A DNA stretch of 64,000 bases from an uncultured Bacillaceae bacterium. GTDB lineage: Bacteria > Bacillota > Bacilli > Bacillales > Bacillaceae_L. The notes under the pieces were generated by a model. The model searched no databases. It saw nothing but the letters and a program-made list of their open reading frames with translations, and had not been told where the DNA came from. This document shows positions 1 to 8,663 of the stretch, in pieces; position 1 is the first letter of the stretch; the number at the start of each line of letters is the position of its first letter. The position numbers and the translations under genes are program-made. The stretch covers positions 372,001 to 436,000 of the forward strand of contig CANMHG010000002.1 of the NCBI GenBank assembly GCA_947497585.1, written 5' to 3'.

Positions 1-611
1 TCATCGATGTAGTAATAAGTGAGGCAACCGAGGATATCGAAAAGCTTTCAGCTTCTGGTAAAGCGATTGACTTTGACACAAAAGCATATGTAGCTGCTTA
101 TCGTAGATTACCTTGGTTAATTTTGCTTTTATTTATCGGGATTATATCCGGTACGATTATAAGTCAATTTGAGGACACACTCTCAAAAGTTGTTGCACTT
201 GCTTTTTTTATGCCAATGATTGCAGGAATGACAGGAAATACTGGTACTCAGTCCCTTGCCGTTGTAGTTCGTGGCTTGATTACGAGAGATGTTGATAAAA
301 AAATGGCCGTTCGGCTAATTTTGCGTGAACTGAATGTAGGATTAATTATTGGTGTAACATGTGGGATATTAATTGCAATTATTGCACTCGTTTGGCAAGG
401 AAGTGCTGTTTTGGGGCTAGTTGTTGGAAGTTCTTTAGTCATGACTTTAATCATTGGTACGTTAGCAGGCACAATTATTCCATTACTTTTATATCGATTA
501 AAAATTGACCCAGCTGTTGCATCAGGACCACTAATTACAACTTTAAATGATATCATGTCTCTTTTAATTTATTTTGGTTTAGCTTCGATGTTTATCAATT
601 ACTTAAAGTGA
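1..611 (+). CDS. mgtE: Magnesium transporter MgtE, C-terminal part
   Basis: The reading frame is open from the left edge, so the gene starts outside the window and only about 202 C-terminal residues are visible. They begin with the end of the cytoplasmic CBS/linker region (DVVISEATEDIEKL) and continue through five membrane segments, the whole MgtE channel domain. The conserved GNTGTQS loop and the pore-lining PLITTLND motif are present; the Asp of the latter binds Mg2+ in the family. MgtE is a homodimeric Mg2+ channel gated by cytosolic Mg2+ through the missing N-terminal and CBS domains. The gene ends in TGA just before a strong hairpin shared with the convergent lipoprotein gene. The family call is secure; the full length cannot be seen. 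Confidence 0.93.
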   Translation, partial: IDVVISEATEDIEKLSASGKAIDFDTKAYVAAYRRLPWLILLLFIGIISGTIISQFEDTLSKVVALAFFMPMIAGMTGNTGTQSLAVVVRGLITRDVDKKMAVRLILRELNVGLIIGVTCGILIAIIALVWQGSAVLGLVVGSSLVMTLIIGTLAGTIIPLLLYRLKIDPAVASGPLITTLNDIMSLLIYFGLASMFINYLK

Positions 612-637
612 AAAAACGCTGCCTAAGCAGCGTTTTT
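612..637. terminator. Bidirectional terminator between mgtE and lipoprotein gene
   Basis: A perfect 11-bp stem (AAAAACGCTGC / GCAGCGTTTTT) with a CTAA loop has an A-tract on one side and a T-tract on the other. It lies between two convergent stop codons, so it should work in both directions. Confidence 0.9.
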
Positions 638-645
638 CTCATGTG

Positions 646-1155
646 TTAAAATACTAGGTTATAATTAGCAGGTACCATATCAATTGCTTCACTAACTTGT
701 TTCATAGCATTGATATATTCTTGAACTAGCTTTTCTGACTCTGAAAATACTGTTTCCCCAGCTTCAATGGCAGCACCTTCTTTATTGTAAGCCTCACCTA
801 GTTTAGCAAGTGCAGTTTTAATTGTTTCTTCATGTGCTTTAAGTTCTGCCGGAATTTCTAATGCATTTAACTCATTTTCAAAGTTTGCACCAATTACACT
901 AGCACTATCTGCTGGTTTTTCTGTAACTGTCTCATCCATGTGAGCGTATAACAGATTATCAGTTTCACGAACTTTTTTAATGATTGTTGACTCAAGGTTA
1001 AACATTGCAGAACGAGTTTGCTTTACGATTTCTTCTTTTGTAATGTCAACTTCTGGTTCTACTTTACCTTCTGAGCCACTTGATGTTTCTGTGTTACAAG
1101 CAGCAAGAACTAATAGAATCATAGAAAATACTACTAATATAAGATACTTTTTCAT
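646..1155 (-). CDS. Putative lipoprotein of unknown function
   Basis: This 169-aa protein has a lipoprotein signal peptide (MKKYLILVVFSMILLVLAAC) with the lipobox LAAC, so Cys19 should be lipidated and the protein anchored outside the membrane. The mature part is acidic, helical and low in complexity, with many Glu, Ala and Lys residues, and has no cysteine or recognisable catalytic motif. It resembles the small helical lipoproteins of Bacillus in general character, but I cannot place it in a named family. It is monocistronic, with the mgtE hairpin downstream and a long non-coding stretch upstream. A start ATG with an AAAGGGGAA ribosome site supports the chosen start. Confidence 0.8.
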   Translation of the reverse strand: MKKYLILVVFSMILLVLAACNTETSSGSEGKVEPEVDITKEEIVKQTRSAMFNLESTIIKKVRETDNLLYAHMDETVTEKPADSASVIGANFENELNALEIPAELKAHEETIKTALAKLGEAYNKEGAAIEAGETVFSESEKLVQEYINAMKQVSEAIDMVPANYNLVF

Positions 1156-1375
1156 ATAAATTCCCCTTTTCCTATTTATACCAAAAATTAGCTACAGGAC
1201 ACATTATACTATCATTAAATAAAGTTATTCAAGGAAAAGTATTATACGTGGAATATTCTGTAATTTCTTATTTTGCATACTATTGAATCAACTCTTTTGT
1301 TTCTAAATAAACATTTTTATATAATACTAGAATAATTTATTCGTTTTTCAACTGCATATGTTTATAGGCAAAATT

Positions 1376-1406
1376 AAAAACAGGTAAGAAGTTCTCACCT
1401 GTTTTT
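1376..1406. terminator. Hairpin with terminator shape in the 1156-1620 gap
   Basis: AAAAACAGGT and ACCTGTTTTT form a stem around a short loop, flanked by A and T tracts. It sits about 200 bases before the 3' end of the TetR gene and next to the GC-rich repeat. No gene clearly ends at it, so it may terminate readthrough on either strand. The rest of 1156-1375 shows only AT-rich sequence, presumably the promoter of the lipoprotein gene. Confidence 0.55.
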
Positions 1407-1420
1407 CAATTTGAATATAG

Positions 1421-1546
1421 ACCGTTCCTTTTCGCTGCAGTCACTTGCTTTCCGCGGGGAGGAAGTCGAGCCTCCTCGACGTACCGTCTGCGGGGTCTCG
1501 ACTTTTCCTCACTTCCCGCAGGAGTCAAGTGCCTTCCGCTCCAATC
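1421..1546 (+). repeat. GC-rich palindromic intergenic repeat, copy A
   Basis: The ends read GCTGCAGTCACTTGCTTTCC and CCCGCAGGAGTCAAGTGCC...TTCCGCT and are largely inverted relative to each other. The base composition is clearly richer in GC than the surroundings. The same sequence occurs truncated at 2346 and inverted at 2485. Elements of this type (CTGCAGGCACT..TTTCCGCGGG) are dispersed in many Bacillaceae genomes; no transposase is encoded. Confidence 0.8.
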
Positions 1547-1623
1547 CACTCAAAACCATCATTAAAAATCAACCTTATTTTCGAAAAATGCTTATAAAAA
1601 GTAATCATTAAATAAATAATCTA

Positions 1624-2226
1624 TCATTTAATATATCGTAAAAATGTTGTTTCGAATTCTTTTATTTTTGCTTCAAATATTTCTTTGTTGTCTAGTACTA
1701 ATGTGTGGATCCAGATGCCGTCGTGTAATCCCCAGAACATAGAGGCTGCGTTGTTGATATCTAAGTCTTCTCTGAACTCACGTTTGTCTTTGCCTTCTTT
1801 AAGGATAGCTTTTGTATTCTCAATAATATGGTTGAATCTATTTACCATTATTTCTTTAATTTCTGGGTTGTCTGCTGAATACATCCAGAATTCAAGATGA
1901 ACTCTCATTAATTTCTTTTTATAGAGATTCATGGGTAGGTCCAAATTAATCATATACTTTATTTTTTCAGTAGGACTTGAGATCTCATTTAATTTTTTGG
2001 ATAAAGCCTCTTGGGATTTTTCAGTCTGGTATTGCATTAAGTTGATAAAAATTTCTTCCTTACTTTTAAAGTAATTATAAAAAGATCCTTTGCTCAACTT
2101 GGAGAATGTTACGACATCATCGACAGAAGTAGCATAGTAACCCTTTTTCGAGAAACATTCTAATGCAGAGTTCAGTAAAGCTACTCTTTTTTCCTCTTTC
2201 GCCTCTTCAGAGATTTTTGGAGCCAT
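1624..2226 (-). CDS. TetR/AcrR family transcriptional regulator
   Basis: This is a 200-aa one-component repressor. The N-terminal 60 residues form the TetR helix-turn-helix (EECFSKKGYYATSVDDV-type helix followed by SKGSFYNYFKSKEEIF), and the rest is the ligand-binding and dimerisation part. The frame stays open 48 codons further upstream, but that extension reads into a repeat element. The ATG at 2226 has a good GAGGGTGG ribosome site, so I start there. No obvious target gene is adjacent. It is transcribed in the same direction as the large tubulin operon upstream but is separated from it by a hairpin and two repeat copies. The gene is bracketed by repeat copies A and B. Confidence 0.88.
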   Translation of the reverse strand: MAPKISEEAKEEKRVALLNSALECFSKKGYYATSVDDVVTFSKLSKGSFYNYFKSKEEIFINLMQYQTEKSQEALSKKLNEISSPTEKIKYMINLDLPMNLYKKKLMRVHLEFWMYSADNPEIKEIMVNRFNHIIENTKAILKEGKDKREFREDLDINNAASMFWGLHDGIWIHTLVLDNKEIFEAKIKEFETTFLRYIK

Positions 2227-2345
2227 TTCATCCACCCTCTCTTTAGTAAAAAACTGACTACATAGTTTGTAATGAATTATAATATAGTGCTTCTTACTTT
2301 TCAAATCTCTCATTATTGTAAAGATTGTTGTTTTTATTAAACTTT

Positions 2346-2385
2346 GATCGTTCCTTCGCGCTGCAGACACTTGCTTTCCGCGGCG
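2346..2385 (+). repeat. GC-rich intergenic repeat, truncated copy B
   Basis: About 40 bases match the left end of copy A (CGTTCCTTCGCGCTGCAG, then CACTTGCTTTCCGCGG) in the same orientation, and the match then stops abruptly. The right half is missing, so this is a fragment. Confidence 0.75.
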
Positions 2386-2404
2386 AACATATTATTTAAA
2401 TGTG

Positions 2405-2440
2405 AAAAGCACTTATTCTACAACAGAGAATAAGTGCGCT
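2405..2440 (-). terminator. Terminator after the tubulin/VWA operon
   Basis: GCACTTATTCT and AGAATAAGTGC form a perfect 11-bp stem with a 7-base loop. On the minus strand it is followed by TTTTC. It lies downstream of the last gene of the four-gene operon and just beyond repeat copy C. Confidence 0.75.
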
Positions 2441-2484
2441 ATTTACTATAAGCTATTTTATAGCTAGTTATCTTTTAGAGACTA

Positions 2485-2614
2485 TGTTGATTTCAGCGGA
2501 AGGTACGAGACTCCTGCGGGAGAAGCGCGTCAAAGTGAGACCCCACAGGCACATCGTGCCGAGGAGGCTCACGGACCGCCCGCGGAAAGCGAGTACCTGC
2601 AGCAGAAATCAACA
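2485..2614 (-). repeat. GC-rich intergenic repeat, copy C, with terminal inverted repeats
   Basis: This 130-bp element is bounded by perfect 10-bp inverted ends, TGTTGATTTC and GAAATCAACA. Inside, it holds AGCGGAAGGTACGAGACTCC and CCGCGGAAAGCGAGTACC, the same modules as copy A but in opposite orientation. It lies 40 bases past the stop codon of the 1277-aa gene. The shape is MITE-like; no reading frame fills it. Confidence 0.8.
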
Positions 2615-2654
2615 GGCAAGTTTATAAGACCTTTTTGTTGTTGATAGTTTTACA

Positions 2655-5600
2655 TTAATCGTACACCGTTTCCCCAACAAATAATTCAAACGGTGTAGAA
2701 GCTAGTGAATGTTCTTCCAGCTTTTCCAGTATTAGTTTGTAACCCTTCCCATACTCATCGTCTCTAACTTCTAAGTTTCGCCTTAGCAAGTCAGCATAAG
2801 GAAGTTCTCCTAAGCTTTCTAAAAGGTTAATCTCCACCCATGTGGCAAATCCTTCTAACTCTTCAATAGACATATCTTCAACATTTAAGTTATCATACTG
2901 CCAAATATGGGTTAATTCATGAGCAAGTGTCGCTAGTGTTATCGTCTTAGGTGATCCATTTTCAATAATGACAATCATTTTCTCATTAAACTCTAGTATC
3001 GCTTTACCTGTTATTCGGGGGTGACCAGGCTGTTTAATGTACGGGATACCACTCATTTTATGAATTGTCTCAGTATTTAGCACCTTGAGTTCGATATCAT
3101 AGCGTAAATCAACTTTATAGTTTTCCTTAAAGAACTCTCTTACTTGCTTATATAATGGTTCAACCTCAGCAACCTTATCTATTGCTGTTAAATTGCAGGT
3201 ATAGCATCTTTCTCTACCATCATCTAATTCAATAAATTGTGCAGCTGGAAAGACTTTACCACAGAAGACACAAAATTCTTCACGGGTAGTAATCGGTACA
3301 AGTTCATTCTCTAGCGTCCCATTACAGTATTCAGCTCTAATTTCACGTAATTTTTTCTTGGTTAGTATATTGTCAAGAATGTATAAACAATCCTCTAGCA
3401 ACAGCTCTGTAGATATTGATTCATAGCCGAACTTTAAGTAAGATTGTTCCTTATCACTTTCATAAATGAACCAAAACAAATAATCATTTAAAATATTAAA
3501 GATATGTTCCCAATTTTCTCTAATACTCTCAAGAAGTCCCAAGTGAATTGGTGAGTCTTCTATTATATAAATTCTAATACTCTCATCATCTACGGAGTCG
3601 TTTATTTCAAAAGTAGACTGCATACTCGCTATTTGTTTAAATAAGATGTCCTTATCATCATCATTTGCAATGTTAAATGTAGTGCATGATTTTAGAAATT
3701 GATGACTTGTTGGAAAAAGAGTAACAAACAACTCATTAAGCAAAATAGAAAGTGTGAATGCAATTTGCTCATGTTTTAATGACTTCTCCTGTCTTGATCG
3801 AATTTTAACTAATAATAAACTACCATTTTCATAGCTCCTGACTATTTCCTCTTTTGATTCAGTAAACGAATGATACTTTAAGGATTTCATACTACCGGGA
3901 TGACCTATTTCATGGTAACCACTCGTCGTAATCGAAATATTTGCCTGATACATATTCATAGTCATTTCTAATTGGGCAAATGCTATTTTTTTAAACGAAG
4001 TATTTCCTTCATTTTTCATCGATGTAACCGAATAGTGGTTGACTGGAAGATAGTATTCTTGGTCATATATTGATTCAAAAGAAACCTCAACATATCCCGC
4101 CTCCATATCAATTTTGCGGATTCTATAAGGCTCTCCGTTAAAAGAATGAAGTTGGCCAGGTAAGTATTGCTGATAAATATGACCTTCAAACACCTCTCCT
4201 ATCGCTTTGCCGTTGTGCCTAATTTCAATAAAACGATACCATTTTGGTAATATCTGCTCTCTTATCGAGAAGGGTAATCGATATTGAATTACTTTTATAA
4301 AATCCTTCTTTTGACGGTCAAACTTTACGGTTTCCTTTGATTCTACATTCGACCAGTAATCTACTTTATTGCCGAAAATCCTTCTAAATAGCGATTCTAT
4401 CCCTTCAATTGTTGAGCTAAAATCTTTAATATTTGCATCTGACAAGTACCTTAATATCAGCTTTTCATCCAAAAAGGTATGACATAGCCTTTCTAATAAA
4501 AAGTAAGCTACACTCCATTGGGTATCTGAAACCCTTGGTGCTAACTGTGAAATCATACGATGGTTATCTACAAAAAAATCAAACTGTTCTGCCAAGTACT
4601 CACGTAAAAGGTAAGGTTCACTGACGACATGCACAAAAGATGCAGTACTCGCAGTGCTGTTCCACTGTTTTAATGTGTTTATCAAGTTATAATTATGATC
4701 CCTTACCAGCAGAAATGTGAAATTAGAGGTATCCATCGATAGCTTTCCGTCATGTACATTAACTAATTGATCAAAATGATCGATGGTTTCAAGTGGTAAG
4801 CCCTTGGAATACAGTAAGGGCTTTGAATCAAGAATATCTTGAATACCCTCACTAATATTTGTCTTACTTTGATTTAAAAAGTGAACAGGATTAATTCCCG
4901 CCTGTAAAGCTGGTAGGGCTAGAACTACTTCATTTTCTATTTTACGATGAGATAGCTTCGGTAGTATTCTTTGTTGATACCACTGTTCACCCTCTGTCTT
5001 CCAAATAATGTAGTACATTTTTTGACTATGAGGGGAAGTTGTAAGGATGTCTATAGGTTCACAGTAAAACACATTTCTAATTGTGTGCTCCAGCCCCTCA
5101 AACCAATCTGAGAAGATAATGTACTGTGGTTTTTTCTTTATTAACTCTAATACATTTAAGTTAAACGTATGAAGAATCATTGAATAATTAGGGATAATAC
5201 GTTCAGCTTGTAGTAAAATAACTGCTTCTAGTGATTTTGTTTTTTCAAATTGATTAAGGTAATGAAGAAAGCTTTTTTCATTTAATGTATCTGGTGAAAC
5301 AACTAGTAGATCCGGATTAGTATTTTGTTCTAGGGCATCATGAAAGGTACTTATTTTCCATAAATACTTAATACCACTTACCTTTGTTAATCCTTTCCTC
5401 AGCCATTCAACAGACTCTCTTGCACTTTGACGACTATGAGCTAAAACAATCATTTTTTTATTCTTTGATAAAAGGTGGTATAATGCCGGAAAGAAATATG
5501 GAGAAAAGTCTTCATATAATGGATCCTCGATAAGAACATCCTTCTCTTCAAGCAAATTGGTTAATACCCTTGTATAGCTCTCATTTATCACAATTTTATC

Positions 5601-6488
5601 CTTTTTCAAATCATCACAAATGGCATTCACCATTAATTGAATCTCAGGTTCACTTGAAATCTTTTCATAAGAAAAATGATTAACCCTTCTGTGAGAATAT
5701 TGGTTTTCGTTCATTTTCCCCTTTATAATCACTTGCTCTTTCCATAGCTCTGAGTATTCCTCAAATAAATTTTCAAAGGTTGTTAGTTTAGTAGCAATGG
5801 CATCTTTACCATCAATACTACCTACAGTATAAGGAAGCCTTTTACCATCTAGATACCAAGTAATTTCCATAATTATTACCAACGATAATATAGGATAATA
5901 AGGTAAATAGAGAAGTAGATCATAGGAAAACTCATTTGCTATCACTAATAGTAAAAAGAATGTGATAGGGATAATGCTTGCAATTCGAAAATAAATCGAG
6001 AAATTAGACCATTCATTTTTTAGAAATATTTTACCTCTTTTTTTTGTATAAAAAATTGAAACAGATTGTTGGTCTCCTATTTTCCTCTTCCATTTATTCA
6101 TAACTTCAACAGGAATAACCATTAAAAAAACGTTGCCTACTTTTGAAAATATCGATACCGTATTCCCTGGTTGATCTGAAGCTAATTGTTGCAAACCCAT
6201 GATTACTCTCCAGATACACTTTATGAACAAAAATAGAATCAAAAAGGTTATGTTTAATAGAATAATGTGATAAGTGAAGCTACCCGTGAATTGTTGAAAG
6301 ATTGTTTGCTCTAATTTAGATAATACCCATCCATCTATAACTATAAAAACGATACTGGTACCTATAGCAAGTAGCGGAAGAGCTGATTGTTTATACCTAT
6401 ATTCTTTTTTTACGTTCAACAAAAACAATAAATTCACGAGAATCGTACCTACTATAATAAAACCTAAAATCACATATATTGGATTCAT
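2655..6488 (-). CDS. Membrane-anchored helicase-like protein with C-terminal zinc finger and DA1-type metallopeptidase
   Basis: This is a 1277-aa protein not assignable to one named family. Residues 5-95 and 165-210 hold about five hydrophobic segments. Residues ~330-480 read like a RecA-fold helicase lobe (MIVLAHSRQSARESVEWL, LLVVSPDTL, VILLQAER), but I see no Walker A, and LQAER stands where DExH would be. Residues ~600-660 look like a second lobe (FVHVVSEPYLLREYLAEQF). The C-terminus has C1073-x2-C1076-x18-C1095-x2-C1098, then EPLYKQVREFF, then the zincin site HELTH at 1190-1194 with Glu1210/Glu1212 as likely third ligand. The order zinc finger, DDGR, PLY..V.EF, HExxH, EG matches my recollection of the plant DA1 LIM-peptidases. 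It is the last gene of the four-gene operon and overlaps the gene before it by 4 bases. Confidence 0.75.
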   Translation of the reverse strand: MNPIYVILGFIIVGTILVNLLFLLNVKKEYRYKQSALPLLAIGTSIVFIVIDGWVLSKLEQTIFQQFTGSFTYHIILLNITFLILFLFIKCIWRVIMGLQQLASDQPGNTVSIFSKVGNVFLMVIPVEVMNKWKRKIGDQQSVSIFYTKKRGKIFLKNEWSNFSIYFRIASIIPITFFLLLVIANEFSYDLLLYLPYYPILSLVIIMEITWYLDGKRLPYTVGSIDGKDAIATKLTTFENLFEEYSELWKEQVIIKGKMNENQYSHRRVNHFSYEKISSEPEIQLMVNAICDDLKKDKIVINESYTRVLTNLLEEKDVLIEDPLYEDFSPYFFPALYHLLSKNKKMIVLAHSRQSARESVEWLRKGLTKVSGIKYLWKISTFHDALEQNTNPDLLVVSPDTLNEKSFLHYLNQFEKTKSLEAVILLQAERIIPNYSMILHTFNLNVLELIKKKPQYIIFSDWFEGLEHTIRNVFYCEPIDILTTSPHSQKMYYIIWKTEGEQWYQQRILPKLSHRKIENEVVLALPALQAGINPVHFLNQSKTNISEGIQDILDSKPLLYSKGLPLETIDHFDQLVNVHDGKLSMDTSNFTFLLVRDHNYNLINTLKQWNSTASTASFVHVVSEPYLLREYLAEQFDFFVDNHRMISQLAPRVSDTQWSVAYFLLERLCHTFLDEKLILRYLSDANIKDFSSTIEGIESLFRRIFGNKVDYWSNVESKETVKFDRQKKDFIKVIQYRLPFSIREQILPKWYRFIEIRHNGKAIGEVFEGHIYQQYLPGQLHSFNGEPYRIRKIDMEAGYVEVSFESIYDQEYYLPVNHYSVTSMKNEGNTSFKKIAFAQLEMTMNMYQANISITTSGYHEIGHPGSMKSLKYHSFTESKEEIVRSYENGSLLLVKIRSRQEKSLKHEQIAFTLSILLNELFVTLFPTSHQFLKSCTTFNIANDDDKDILFKQIASMQSTFEINDSVDDESIRIYIIEDSPIHLGLLESIRENWEHIFNILNDYLFWFIYESDKEQSYLKFGYESISTELLLEDCLYILDNILTKKKLREIRAEYCNGTLENELVPITTREEFCVFCGKVFPAAQFIELDDGRERCYTCNLTAIDKVAEVEPLYKQVREFFKENYKVDLRYDIELKVLNTETIHKMSGIPYIKQPGHPRITGKAILEFNEKMIVIIENGSPKTITLATLAHELTHIWQYDNLNVEDMSIEELEGFATWVEINLLESLGELPYADLLRRNLEVRDDEYGKGYKLILEKLEEHSLASTPFELFVGETVYD

Positions 6489-8647
6489 ACTTTATATACC
6501 TTATCATCTAGTATTCTGATTTTTTCCAGTTCATCGAAATACATGGATTCATACTGTTCTTTCGCACTCCCTATTAATACATTTATCCCATTTCCACTTT
6601 CTTTTAGTGGACTTTGCTGGCTAAATGGGGTATAAACTGGGTTACGCATAACATCCAATTCTTCTTTAATTTCAAAGTTATAGGACTCTGTATTACTATT
6701 TTTAGTTTCAACATTTATCTGCAGGATGCGAAGAAGTCGAATTGTACTTTGAACATATTCTTCTAGCTTTACTTGATGGTAACGAAGTAAAATATTCAAT
6801 GCTTTTTTCTCCTCTCCCTCTTCATCTACTTTTTGATAATATTTCTTTAGTGAAAAAAGTCTATATAACTGGTTAATATATGCGTTATATTTGTGCTGTG
6901 ATTCCTCCTGAATCTGATACATCTCTAGTGCAATTTGTTCAGAATGCTCTTTCAGCTCAAGTAGGGGCTGCATTGATAACCTCCGAGCGTATAAGAAAGG
7001 TATCAATAGTAAAAATAAAAGACCAATTGGGAACAACAAATAATAATAATATTGCTCCCATGTTTTTGTGATTAACCTAGGATCGATTGTGAGTAGAAAC
7101 GGTAAAAGTAACGTTACATAGATAAATAGAAATGCAATCCCTACCTGTTGCGTGGAGGGAAGGCGTTGCAAGTAATGATGCATCTTACTTTTTGCTTCCT
7201 TAGTATAGACTCTCCATCTCTCAAGTGCTTTCGATAATGAAGGAGCAGAGTTAATTACTTTATGCTGCGTTTCACTTATATCACTTTTTAGTTCCTCAAG
7301 GTATTCATTAATTTCTACCTTCTCTTCTTCTAAGATAAATTGTTTATTTCTCTTTAATATGGCTAAGTTTCGAATAGCTTCTTTAGATGCCGATAGTAAC
7401 TCTTTTTCACGATTTTCTAATGTTCTATCTACCTGAAACATCTCATTTTCCAAAGTCTCATATAATGTTGTCTGATTAAACGGGATACTAGCCTTTTCAA
7501 AATCATTTATTGCTTTTATACTTTTAGTACCAACATAGTTTGTAAAATCCTCTTGTCTTAAACGATTGGTATGGAATTGATTTTCAACAATTAAACGATC
7601 TTCTATTTTTTTCTTCATAGAAACCAAAGAGAAATAATAATTAGATAATAGCTGTTCAAGTCTTTCTTCATTTAGTGTCACTTGAATGGCACTTGAACTT
7701 CCCTTTTCAATTCGTTCAATTAATTTCGGATGATGAGAAATTGTTATTAAAAAGTAGGCTAGTTCAATATATCCCTTTAATCTCTCCCGATGAGACCCCA
7801 TATAAATTTCCTGTCTAACCATCCGAATCTCTTCCATTTCACTTACAAGGCCAACATGGTATTTCAAGATGTTTGCAAGCTCCAAAGACGGCCTAAAACT
7901 AGTTAGTAGAGGTGTCAAAGGAGGGGTACATAACTTCTTTAACTTTGACGTGAAATCCATTAGAATCGCATTAAGTTGATCAATCGACAACCAATCGTCA
8001 CCTCTATGTTCCTTTGGGTCAAGCTGTGCTTTTTTTCTTTCGATTAATTCTGTTAGATGGATCAAAACACGATCACACTTTGAGGATAAAGCCTGTATAA
8101 ATTCACTATTTGGCTTATCCAATATGCCAGCATCTTGAAGAGAGACCTTTTCTCCCCACTTTTCATCAAGAGCCTTAATCTCTTCCCACATAAATGTATT
8201 TCCATGCGTATGACATTCAGATATTCTATAGCCATGATTATCAAGTTCCCAATACATTTTTAAAATTTCTTGAGGAGGAGAGTAATCTGGATTTCTCTGA
8301 ATAATGTCAATCATGTGCATAACAACATTCTGAGGATGAAAGCCTTTTGCCTTAAGTGGCATCAACAAATCCTTTTTCAAATCAACCAACTGCGTGGCAA
8401 AGCGAAATTGCCTTGACCTTTCGTCATTTGAACTAGTCAAAAAGAATAGCTGCCAATTTAGGACTTTATGTCTCTCTATATGCTCAATAATTCTATCTAC
8501 TAATGTTAAAAAGAGAGGTTTAGAGGCCGAAGCCTCCTCCTCCCAGAAAAAGATTAGTTTCTTTCTTTCTTCAAGCTTATAAAACAATGGCTCTATTAAG
8601 TGCCAGTCCTCATATTTTTTGCCAATTCGAATTACGATTGTATGCAA
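6485..8647 (-). CDS. Coiled-coil protein with two central membrane segments, operon partner of the tubulin-like protein
   Basis: I do not recognise a named family. The ~720-aa protein has a compact N-terminal region (IVIRIGKKYEDWHLIEPLFY), and long charged helices with coiled-coil character span ~330-480. Two hydrophobic segments lie at ~503-521 and ~535-555 with a short loop, and a further helical tail follows. Both ends would then face the cytoplasm. The frame opens at a TTG at 8671 with a weak ribosome site. A second TTG at 8647 is preceded by AGGGGATGG at 6 bases and is preferred. The gene abuts or overlaps the tubulin-like gene and overlaps the next gene by 4 bases, so translation is probably coupled. 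It may be a membrane tether or adaptor for the tubulin-like polymer; that role is inferred from context only. Confidence 0.72.
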   Translation of the reverse strand: MHTIVIRIGKKYEDWHLIEPLFYKLEERKKLIFFWEEEASASKPLFLTLVDRIIEHIERHKVLNWQLFFLTSSNDERSRQFRFATQLVDLKKDLLMPLKAKGFHPQNVVMHMIDIIQRNPDYSPPQEILKMYWELDNHGYRISECHTHGNTFMWEEIKALDEKWGEKVSLQDAGILDKPNSEFIQALSSKCDRVLIHLTELIERKKAQLDPKEHRGDDWLSIDQLNAILMDFTSKLKKLCTPPLTPLLTSFRPSLELANILKYHVGLVSEMEEIRMVRQEIYMGSHRERLKGYIELAYFLITISHHPKLIERIEKGSSSAIQVTLNEERLEQLLSNYYFSLVSMKKKIEDRLIVENQFHTNRLRQEDFTNYVGTKSIKAINDFEKASIPFNQTTLYETLENEMFQVDRTLENREKELLSASKEAIRNLAILKRNKQFILEEEKVEINEYLEELKSDISETQHKVINSAPSLSKALERWRVYTKEAKSKMHHYLQRLPSTQQVGIAFLFIYVTLLLPFLLTIDPRLITKTWEQYYYYLLFPIGLLFLLLIPFLYARRLSMQPLLELKEHSEQIALEMYQIQEESQHKYNAYINQLYRLFSLKKYYQKVDEEGEEKKALNILLRYHQVKLEEYVQSTIRLLRILQINVETKNSNTESYNFEIKEELDVMRNPVYTPFSQQSPLKESGNGINVLIGSAKEQYESMYFDELEKIRILDDKVYKV

Positions 8648-8663
8648 GTAACACCATCCCCTA

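Noticed and set aside
1411..1611. Open frame of 66 codons over repeat copy A
   Set aside because: It consists of the GC-rich repeat read in one frame, with no ribosome site and a random-looking product.
2227..2370. Longer N-terminus of the TetR protein (48 extra residues)
   Set aside because: The extension is encoded partly by repeat copy B and precedes a start with a much better ribosome site at 2226.
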